A DNA stretch of 64,000 nucleotides from Fragum whitleyi (lineage: Eukaryota; Mollusca; Bivalvia; Cardiida; Cardiidae). Positions 41,801 to 53,800 of this stretch are shown here, one piece after another; the stretch's first letter is position 1; every line of letters begins with the position of its first letter. The DNA is taken from positions 31,536,077-31,600,076 of the forward strand of contig OX411557.1 in NCBI GenBank assembly GCA_948146395.1, written 5' to 3'. Under the pieces are notes generated by a model. That model saw nothing but the letters and a program-made list of their open reading frames with translations, did not search any database and was not told the origin of the DNA. A program made the position numbers and the translations under genes.

Positions 41801-44800
41801 AAACTACTCCAAGTGCCTATACATTGATCATATACATACTAGAACAAGTTTTGCATTAAAATAATGATTTTTTGGTGCCTAACAGAAACTTTTCTTTTCA
41901 GTGAGGACTTGAGATAGCTACTTTCATATACATGGTAGATATAATTAAATTAAGTCATTTACCTATACATTTATTAATGCATTACAAAGATATTAGACCT
42001 TGTCATTCTGAATGAAATCCTTTGCAAAAATGCATTGAAATCAAATCAGAGTGCTGAAAGCATGACAAGGGTTAAATGACTTACAATGGATCTCCATCTG
42101 GGCCTGCCTCCCAAGTCACCATAATAAATAATGCTATTGTCAGGGTTAGAAACATGGTGGAATAATTCAATGGTAACCTTCAAAGAAAAGAAACAATTTT
42201 TTTGATAAATATTTGCATTATTGAAACTAACACAAAAGAAATATTATTGCGTGACAAAAAAAAAATAAAGCCAAACTAATTATTATGTTTATCATGGCCC
42301 TGGATTATAAAACTTTTTTTGTTTTAAACCGAGAATTTTCTCAAATTTAGAATTGAAATAAATGCATGAACATAAATTATATGAAAAAGATGTTAAATTA
42401 ATTGTAACAATTAAATTTATACATATTACCTTCATGTTCATGCATTTATCTAATTGTTAAAACAATTAAGGTTTGAATCTCAAATCAAAATCAAAATTTG
42501 AGACAGTTCTAAGTCAAGCACAAGAAAATATCATAATCTTGGGCACAGATATCAATACTTTTCAAGCTGTAGTACAGAAACTCATCTATTCTTAATTCTG
42601 ATATAAAACAATTGTACAAAATGGCTTCTGCCTTGGTTTGAAGGAAAAACAGTTTAAAAAAATTATAAACAAGTACAACTATTTACTATTGAGACAAAAT
42701 GTATCCTACCATGCATTGACTAGCAGTCTGCCCACAGGATTGGCATACACTCTTCTTTGGTATTTAATGTCTTGTATAATATCACTAGACCAGTCCATGA
42801 AGTCACGAATCTTGTTGCTCGGCGATGTTCTGTCTACTTCATATTTGAACTTCTCTTTTATTTCCTCTCTGAGCACTTTCTGTAAAATACAATTTGAGAA
42901 ACCTTCTTGAGCATTTTTTTTTTATTAAGTCAGTTTGCCTTTTTTATTTTGATCAATCTGATTTCTGGCATTGGAAGACACAATTATCATTTATATACAT
43001 ATCAAAGGCTGTTGGGTGCTAAATAGTGACATAAAATTCAACATAGGAAAGGAGAAAATTGTTGACATTAATACAATTAAACTAAATGCATAACATTCCG
43101 TGTTTAAAGAAATAATATTACAAGTGTAACTTCTCTTGTTCAATTAGCAGATCATTCTATGATATCTAGGGTCCAGAGGTAGAGGATCAGCTGTTTGATA
43201 AAAAAAATCCCAAATTTAAAAGACAGTAACAGCAATATTATTTCTTTCAATGGCCCAATTACATTCAGCCGAGGTACCGGTGTTACACAGGAAGCTGTAT
43301 TGAATAGGACTTATCTATGGACACAATACAAACAACTGTAAAGAAGCAGGTCTAAAGATCTTCTTTTTCAAATGCCACCTATTTCAAACTTGTTGAATTG
43401 AGAATGCCCTTACCTTATCTTTTACCCTGTAGTATATCTTCTGTAAAACATCATCCTTTATAATCTCAATAGACAGAGTACTGCCTGCATAATAGTCAAA
43501 GGCTTGAGTTTGTTCTTCTTGTTTTAGGAAATCTGAAGTAAAAACAAATAGTAAAAACAAATAGAGGATAATCATTTGTTTCAGAGTAAGATCAGTTTAT
43601 ATCTTATTGAGTGAACAGCAAAAGCTATATTTTCAAGAGTTGCTGAGCCATGAGTGAAAATATAGCTTCTGTTGTTCACAAAACAAAATATCAAACTTTC
43701 TTAGTAAAAATAAACAAACAATTATCGTAATTCTCAAATGCAAAAATGAGAAAAAATGTTTAAAAAAATTATGACGAGTTTACTTCAAGGGCGCCATTTT
43801 ACATGTGCTATGATGATGTCACTTATTGGGCTCCGCTTACATAACATCAGAAAGAGAGAAATGAATGAAGGCTGTGTATAATTATTGGGTAATTTAACTG
43901 ATTAAGTGATGAGATTATCAAGTGATAATCTATTATTAATTCTCAATAATACACCGTAAAAAGTAAAAGAATGTCAGAGAATTGTTTCTATACCATTAAG
44001 TTAAGAAAGAATAGCAACTAGAAGCCAGTCCTGTGTTCAGATAACATAACACAATCAAATGCCCATAAATGATACTACACATTACTCAGTGAAGGATATC
44101 TAATATTTATAGGCAGTTACAACTGTTTATGGCTGAGCCATCAACACATATTTCAAGCTTGAAATTGTCCATTGGGCTTCATTATCCTGAACCTAGGGCT
44201 GAGGCTTTCCTTAGGCCTCCAAACAGTAAGAAAAACAAGAGCTGTCACTGTAAGATGACAATGCCCCCGACACCGCTTTGATTTAGAAGTAATGGCCAAT
44301 GTTAAAGTTTTTGGACGGAATGACGGACGGACGGACAGACGGACGGACAGACAGACGGACGGACGGACAGACGGACGGACGGACAAGTCAAATTTATGAT
44401 GCCTCCCTATCGGGGGCATAAAAATAAAAAAAGATTAACTTTTTTTTTGCTCTGTGATCTACATGAGATAATAGCCTATTTATATACAACAAAGGTGTTT
44501 ACCTTCTTTATGTAGGTCTGGATTCAAGTCCATTTTTCTGGCTATAAGATGAAAGTACTGGAATCCCACACTGTTTAGTAGTGCCTCTAGATCTTCATCG
44601 TCACGATTCTATAATGTTAATACAATTTGGTTTTTGACCAGTGTGCCTCACACCTCTATAATGTTAATACAATTTGGTGTTTGACCATTGTGGTGTACAG
44701 CTGTTGTTTAACCAACAAAGTTTGACCTTGACCTGTAACCCTAACATTAGAGCTATCTAAATATTTCTTTTAAAGAGCTATCTAAAAATTTCTTTTAAAT

Positions 44801-47800
44801 ATCACATCTACTCATAGTTGATAAGAATTGTGCAAAATTATTTTGTAATCCTTCCTTGTAGGAGATATTGTCTGGAGAAAAACTTGAGAAACTCAGAGAT
44901 TAACCTGACAGACACACTACAGTAAGCTCTCCTGGGCTTGATACAAAGAGGGCTTAGAGCAATGGTTTACCTTCCTAAAAGTAATGAAATCACCAAGAAA
45001 CCGCTGGTTGTGATTTATGTATTCAATTCTATCCCACTAAGATTGTTTGTTTGTTTGAATGGGATTATTAGCACACACCAGCACTTTGTCATTTGACCTT
45101 CATGACCAAACAAAATCTTTTCTTTTTGTGGAGGAAATCATGGGCTTTGAAGAAATTGTTGTAACAAGCATTCATTTTTTTCCAACTTTCCACTGTATCA
45201 ACAGTATCACAAGTAGAGTATTGTACATGTTATTAGGGTGTTTTCTCCTTCATAATTCTGTTCATTACTTACAGAAACTAAGCAAGCTACTCACTAAACA
45301 AATTTTTACTTTTGATGCAATATTTTCTAAGATCTTTTTTCTTATAAAAGAAGTTATTATTTAGATACAGAAATAGTTCAAAATCAAAATCACGACAATA
45401 GCCAAACAATTAGCCTGTTGTCAGTCAGCTAAGAAGTTTAATTAGAGATATCTTAGAGACTCATTTACACACTAAATCATGAAAACAACAAAGTAACCCC
45501 TTGGTCAGTGTACCAAAGGTTATACCAATTATAACAGTTTCCTTCAAAGAAAAGATTGTAATTGCATATGAACATCTAATTTGAAAATACAATTCTACAA
45601 GCAACCTTCATGACTGATATGGTATAGATCCAAGATTCCTTCAAAGTAGAATTCGGCATTTTTATAAGCTGTTATAAACAAGAACAATGGTTAGTGAACA
45701 ATGTGAATTTCATGCATTAAATAGTGTTGTTAAAGTTACTTAAGCAATTACCATGAGAACTCTAGCAAAAGTAGACTTAGTTAAGCTTAACCCTTGTCAT
45801 GCTGAACCCGTAATACCTCTTGCTATGGCAGGAGCTATAGACAAACATCAGCCTGCACATATGAGCAGCCTGATGTTTGTCTTTACAACTTATTTTTCAG
45901 TTTCAATAATGGGAAAGTTTAAATATCATACATTTATTTCAAAATAAATACTGACTCACAATTAGTGCATCCAGTTTTCTTGGTACTTTGATTCTAATGT
46001 AATTTTTCATTTTTTTTGTTCAGCATGACAAGGGTTAAAACTTATTATTTTCATCAATTCAGAAACCAGTTCTTATATTTTCATTCCTCTTGATTCTGCT
46101 TCCTGTACTCATGCTATATGCATGTGCCATGATTAAAGAGCTAGGATTGAAGCAGCTTTTGTAATCAAAACTGGGAACTTTTGATCAATAGACCAATGAT
46201 CTACCTCTCAAACAAGGACACCACATGTTAACTTCAACAGAGGATTAGATGAGAGGGAGCTTGATTCTTAAACTTCATTTCTCAACAAAATCCTATGCTG
46301 CTTCATTTAAAATCATATTCAAATGAAAAAATGTGGCCTAAATAAAATAAACTGTTCTTCAGGCCAAGAAAAAAAGTGAACTCTGTCATCAGCAATCAAG
46401 CATTTTTTCCCAAAGACTAAAGTCAAACAAAATTTTAAGATTCAATTGTAAGATTGGTTTTCTTTAGCTAGAATTCTAATGGTAATTCAGTTGTTTTGCA
46501 TGCTGAAATCAAGCAAATTAATGAACAATTAAACAATGTTAGTGACAAATGGATATTATGATAATTAAAAGGTTGGGACAAATTCAAACTGGGATTTTAG
46601 CAATATTTACCCTTTTATAAATCAATTTACTTTTTGCCTAAATGCACATAAAAAGATTTTTGAATAATTCTTAACATGGGTTTACTTATAATTCATTACT
46701 TATAATTCAAGCAATTTTAAAATTTGATGGCTAAAAATCTATCAATCTGATTTTAAGTAATGACTATTCTGCCAAATTAACACCTTCCCAAACAAGACCG
46801 GGTTTTGACGTCCCTATCAGAAAAGGCTTGGGAAAACATTGAGGCAATAGAAGAAAGTGCTGATGATCAGCACTTTCTCCTTTTGCCTCGATATTTTCTG
46901 TGCTATATTTTACATAATTTTTTTTTTAGATACTTTTTGTCCTCTGCAGCAGCTTTGAATTTGGACTACCCTTAAATTTTTGTCCTTCGGGAAAGGGTTA
47001 ACTTAAGGCAAAAAAGCAGACTTACATTGACATTCTATTTCTGTTTGAATTCTCTTGATAAAGACAGAGGTACAGATAAGAGGGGTAAATCTAGTCTAAA
47101 AACTTTTATCTCAATGAAACCCCTATGATTTGGGTACTCATTTTAATTGTCTCGTCGTCACAATTCCAATGAGTTTCCATAAAAAAGGGTTTGAAGAAGA
47201 ACTAATGAAATATTTAAGTTTGAAATCCAAAATACCTCCTCTTCCTTTAGCTCAGTAAAGATATCTTTATATAAGGTTTAAAGCTACCTTAGTTACCTAT
47301 GCATAGTATTTGCATGTTATTATTCACTTTTCTGTTAATAAATTTTGACATAGAAAAACAATGAAAGCCTACTAATACAAAAGCAATTTAGTAACAACAG
47401 CTTCACCATTCAAACTTACAAAATTCTGTTGAAAAAAGAAAATAAATGTACATATAAGTTTGTCAATTTTATGGCAGTTAAGACAATTTCAAGGACAATC
47501 CTAGGTAGAAATTAGCAATCTACAACCATTTTCCTTACAAATTTATGACCTAAGCAATTCATACAAAAGTAAAAAATCATTAATGAATTAACAAGATGTG
47601 TTAGTTAAATATTAATGCCCTTGCAACTGCTATTTTACAAAAAGAGCAGTTTGATACAATATTGAATTCACATGCATACCAAAATTCATTATGGAAATCA
47701 ACAGCAAAATTATATACAATGTAAAGTTTAAATTTTCCTTGAAAAATGGCCTTTACTGATGACCTTAAAGATGGTAACAACAGAAAGCTCTTTCTGAAAA

Positions 47801-50800
47801 ACAATCATATGTGAAATATGGCGTCTCTTTCATGAACAGAACAAACATTATGGCAATTGTTAAAGTTTTTGTGGACAATTTTAAAGGACAAACACACTAA
47901 GCAATATGTCCTCAATCTATCGATGAAGGGGCATCAAAAGAGCAAATCAAAAACATCTGCTTCATATTTAACCCTTGTCATGCTATACCGGGAATATTCC
48001 TGCTTTTGCAGGAGGTATAGACAAAGATCAGGATGTACATAAGAGTAGTCTGATCATAGTTCAAACCACTTTAAAGCAGAAAAGCATAAATAATATGTTT
48101 TTGAAATAAATACTGACTCACAATAAGTACATCCAGAGCTATCAGCACAATGATTTTAATATAATTTTGCAAATGGTTTTATTCAGCATGCCAAGGGCTA
48201 ACATGAAGTGTTGAAGTAGATGATTTTTAAGGCATCTTATGATCTGTGAATAACTTAAAATCTACTATTTAAAAACCTTTCATAGGATCAGTATGAAAAT
48301 ATTGCAAAAGTTATACAATAAAAACCTCTCAAAAGAATGGCATTAAGTGTCTATAATATGAACTCAGTCTATGTCCATCACCATTTTTGATAATAATGAT
48401 GGTGAGAGCATAAAATGATTTGTGACTAGTCAAGCCAAAAGGGACCATCAGGAAACCATGTAAAACAAATTTTTGAAAAGAGATTTGGTTCAGCAAAGGT
48501 CAACCAGGTCCCATTCTAAAAATTATTTCCCAGGAAAGTAGATTAATCACTCTAGATTCTGAAAATTAGGAAAGTGTGAAAAGTTTTGACCCTAGTCAGT
48601 CTGTGCAATCCCTGCAGTCTGACAAGAGTCAACACTTTACGCACTACAAAGATGGACCCTTTCTCCAATAAGGGGTCAAAAGTACACATATTTTATAATT
48701 ACCTCATAGGCCTTGTAGGCTTCTGTCATGGTGGCAACTAACACATCTGTATCAAGATACTCCATCACTTCCTGTCAAAGTATGAAAATCAAATATATAT
48801 TCTCTGATGATAAACCATAGTATCTTAAAAATTGCAATTTTACAAGATCACATTTTGCATGCATCAAGTTAGCTCTCAAAGTAATAAAGACATGTCGAGC
48901 GGTTAGTGTTATACTATTGTGAGTGCATTTACAATAGTATTGGGCTGACCCATCTATGTATGCCAATCTTAGATATACCTTTTTCTCAGAATCTTCTATG
49001 CATTTACCTTCACTTTCAGGCACTTGTGAGACCTTAATGATAACAATAAAGCAATAAAAAAAGGAATTTTCCCTGCTTAAGTTTTTCATGTACAAAAACA
49101 AACAAACACAAAATAACAAAGCTATTCACTTAATTCAAAATATTTATCTTAACCTTAATAAATGAGTTGAATGGTAATCAATGAACAACTCATGCGAGCC
49201 TGAAAATGCTTGAAATTCAAATATGACCTAGGCCTTTGACCTTCAGTAATAACAGATACAAATTTAATGGTACTTGGGGTGAAGTTGTGCCCATGTTAGC
49301 AGAGGCAACAGAAACTATAATATGATAATGACAAATCTTAGCATGGGCAAGGTTTTTCAAGGTTTTGCAAGAACTGGGACAATGTCCCCTGATCTGAAAA
49401 AAAAAGGGGGGGGGGGGGAGGCATTGATCAAAATTAATGGTTCAAACATTAAAACTAGTTATCTGGGTAATTGAAACAAAGGGACAGTGTCCACATGGGC
49501 TCAAATAACTGGCGACATTTATGATTTTTTGGATACAAAGGTGCAAACCGCAGCCTTGGCAAACCACTGCAGAGGGGTTGTCAGACAAACTATATATTTA
49601 AAGGCATTGACCCCATTGTGTAAATTAAAAGTTTGTCATTCTATGAACAAGATATATACAAAGCTGGCATGATATGATTTAATCAGAAATTCATGTAAAA
49701 AGGAATTCAATTCATAATCAGAATAGGGGGAGGGCCACTGTACGGCAAGGTAAAGGTTCAAAAAGAGGACCAAAGTGGCCCTTAATCTCCCAACTGTGTT
49801 AATAGTCTTTATACTGTCAGTACATGCTATTTGCAAGCTAAAGTAGTATTAACGATCCTGTGAATCATGCTGCCTTACAGAAACTTGAATATTTATTGTC
49901 ACCCTAAGGCTCTTTGCCAAAAGGTGACCAAATTTCAAACTCAAACAACCTGATATTTTAATCTTGATGCTGCGCTTAGGTTATATTATGTAAATTGTCA
50001 GAAGTGAACTATTTGTTACTATGACATCCATACAATCTTGACAACCAATTTTCAGGTTAATTTGACCAAGATATGTGGCCATTTGATTTGATTTTGCTAT
50101 TGATCTTCGAACTTTTGACCTAGTTTTTGCAAAAGGCAAATCAATGTCAAAAATGTTGCAGATTTTATCTAAAAGATTCAAGATGAAGGGCAGTTTATGC
50201 TAGCCTAACCAAGCACTTTTAAGTCAGGCTAGAGTAAAAAGATGGAAATAAAAAGAAATATTGAATGAGAAAATACTGATCTATTTATACAAGCAATCAC
50301 TATACTAGCAATCTGATGAAACTAAAGAAAAATAAGACTCTATGGTTGCATATTTCTGCAGTGAGATACAAAGTAGCAGTTTAAGGATAATTTCAAAAAT
50401 ATCATGATTAAATAAAGTCTCCAGAAAATTTTAACTAGAGCATTTTTTTCTTGATAAAATTATGAGATATTGATATCTGTTATCCCATTTATAACAATTA
50501 ATTCTTACTACCGAATTCTAGATAAAGTTAATGATAGAAATTCTGACTTCTATGAATAGGAAAATCATTTTGATGACTTTGTTTTCCTGTATGTAAGTAC
50601 TAGAAAAACTTTTTAGAAGAAGGATAAAATTTCCTGGAAACTTTTTCTCATTTTATATTGTTTATAGTTTAATAAAATATTATAATGAATCTCTTGGCTG
50701 AAATATGCCACCATACTTTTGAACACTTTTAAAATAGTGATTTTATTTCTGGAAAGAAGTAAAAAAGGTCAATTTCATTTGAGCCTGTGTGTTGCTTTTC

Positions 50801-53800
50801 CAACCACTTCATGTGTGTGATGGATGGACAATGATTAGCCTGGATATCACATCTAAATAATTTGCAATTGTAAACAAAGACTACAGGTCCATTCAGCACA
50901 GTGAAGATTCTGATGAACAGGTTAACAGTTAAATTTGTTGGTGATGTCACGCAAAGGCTCATATTCATTACCCAAACAATTCAAAAGCTACTTGAGTATT
51001 TTACTTTTGAACAGTTACAGTTGTTTCAGAAACTGACATGCTAATACAATGTCATGATGAAGAAATGAGGCTGATTAAAAATTCAAAATATCATGCAATA
51101 ACTGTTAAATAATCAAAGTTAGAAAGGTTATGTTGGGAGATTTTGTTTGAGACAAGCTGATCTTTATCAAAATGAGTTTATTAGCTGTATAAAGTATGTT
51201 AAGATGATTTCATGATGACCTTACAAAATGAAACTAGAACTGTCGCAAAGGGGACTAATACCCCCCACAAGCGCTTTGTCAGAATGTAAGTGCTATTAGT
51301 GCAGGATGTGTTTGCAACTAAAATTGAGGTCATATGTAGCATTTGAATGAAGTTTCATGATTCTAGGTCGCTTGGTTTTTGAGTTAAGAGTCCAGAAATG
51401 AAAATTGAACAAAAATTGACTGTGACCTTGACCTTTGACCTATATGACCCAAAAATAATAGGGCACTTCCTTGGATCATAAGCAACATTTGTATAAAGTT
51501 TAAAGATTGTAGGCCACTTGGTTCTTGAGTTAGAGTCCGGAAACGAAAATTGAACAAAGGCTGACTGTGACCTTAACCCTTGACCTATATGACCCAAAAA
51601 TAATGAGGCACTTCCTTGGGTCATAAGGAACATTTGTATAAAGTTTCATGATTGTAGGTCATTTAGTTCTTGAGTTTGAGTCTGGAAAAGAAAAGGTCTA
51701 CGGAGGGACGGACGGATTGACGGATGGACCGACATGGTGAAACCAATATAATTACATGCCCTCTTGGATATGTAATCCAAGATTGACGGATGGACGGACG
51801 GATGAACGGACAGACAGACATGGTGAAACCAATATACCCCCCTCTACTTCGTAGGTGGGGGGTATAACAAAAATACCTTTGATGGCTTTTTGTTATAAAA
51901 GAGAAGACTATGTGAGAGAAAGAAACAAGAGAACCAAGAGGGAATGTAATTATCCACTGGCTTTAACAGTTTCAGATTTTTTTAAAAAAAAAGTAATTCA
52001 AAATAGAAATCAAATGACTCAAGGTCACTAGCGTTCAGAGGCAATTCAGACATATTCCAAATTGATACTTTTGCAAGCTATCGGGAGTGAACTTTTATAC
52101 AAATGTTATCAAGTAACTGCTTAAATAAATCAGATTTTTCTCCCTTTGACTAGTTCTTGAAAATGCATTTATTCAGATATTACTGCACATGTGAACCTAC
52201 TCTCCTTGGCCAAATGGGTTTGGAGATTAAGATTTTTAAAGATTTAAAGTGAAAATAAGCCATACCATGCCACATCCATATTTGGGGGGGTTATTCAAAA
52301 TTTTTTGAGCATCTAAAGAAGAGGATCTCCAAAGGAACATTTCTGTCGAGTTTCCTTCAGTTATTTTAAAGAAAAATTTTACACATGGACGCATGCACAC
52401 ACAGACACACTGTCATGTCAAAAGTTTGCTGGCCTTTGGCCAGTGGAGCTAAATAACATGTTATTAACCCCTTCACTGCCTTACCCCGAGCGTCACTCGG
52501 GGTAAAACCTGCTTCGTATTTGCCTTTACCCCGAGCGTCACTCGGGGTAATGATGTCATTCGTTAAAACACGCTGTGGTAAAAGGGAAGCAACTCGTACA
52601 CCACTATTTGAAAACTACTGTAAGGTGTTACATTTCACAGCATAAACAAATGTCACGTGATCAAAATGGTATCCAAATCTTGATTTTGTAGCGAAAAATT
52701 CCTGAATTTCGAAAAATATTGCCTTTCCAAGATGGCGGGTGTTCGCAGGAATCTTAGATCGCGTTTCACCGTTGCAGATGTTGTTTCAGAACTACAAAAT
52801 GACTCTGATAGTGGCGATAGTGACTTATTTTCGGACTCGCAAAGCGACGAAAGTGAAAGTGACAGTTTTTCTGAAAATGATCAGTCCATGTTACCTGTTA
52901 TTGCCGATGCACTGGCCCAAAATGACAATGGTGAAAACGAAAGTAGACAATATTCTCCATCAGTAAGTGACAATGACAGTGATTATGAACCTGATCCCAA
53001 CCCAAATCGTCCGAGGGGTCGTGCTAGAGGCAGGGGCAGAGGTAGGGGTCGTGGTAGGGGCAGGGGTAGGGGCCGGGGCAGAGGTAGGGGCCGAGGTCAA
53101 CCCAATCCAGGTACAGGGGGGCGTGGCACTCCGATGGGTGGAAGAGGACGTGGCCGTAGTGCTGTGCAGCAAAATGCACTTATTTCTGAGTGGACTAATG
53201 CTGGTATTGACCCACCAAATGATATTCCTTTCACTGGGAATCCTGGTATTACCAAAGACAGTGCAAATTTTCAGCCAGTCGATTATTTAGAACTGTTTTT
53301 TGATGAGGATCTCATAAGTCATTTGTGTTCCCAGACAAACCTATATGCACAACAATTTCGTGAATCAAACATTCTCAAACTGCATTCTAGAGTACATGAT
53401 TGGACTGATATCAACAATGGAGAAATGAAAAGGTTCTTGCTATTGTTTTGCTGATGGGAATTGTAAATCTTCCGTCAATTGAAATGTACTGGACAACAAA
53501 GATTTTATTCAATGTCCCGGTGTTCAATCTGTTTATGACGCGGAACAGATTTCAACTCATATTGAAATTCCTACATTTTCATGATAATAGCAACTTACCA
53601 GACAGGAATGATCCTGCTTATGACAGGTTATACAAGATTAGACCAGTAATTGACCATTTGTTTGAAAAATTTCAGGACGTCTATGAACCGAGAAGGGCGA
53701 TCTGTGTAGATGAAAGTCTGCTTTTATGGAAAGGACGTCTTCTGTTCCGGCAATACATACCCCTCAAGCGTGCTCGATTTGGTATAAAAATATATTTGTG

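Noticed and set aside
45059..45364. 101-codon plus-strand frame
   Set aside because: No domain or start context of note; AT-rich intron sequence antisense to the channel gene.
52960..53290. Frames opposite or offset to the transposase with RGVVLEAGAEVG or APTSAPAP-like repeats
   Set aside because: Shadows of the RG-repeat region in other frames.
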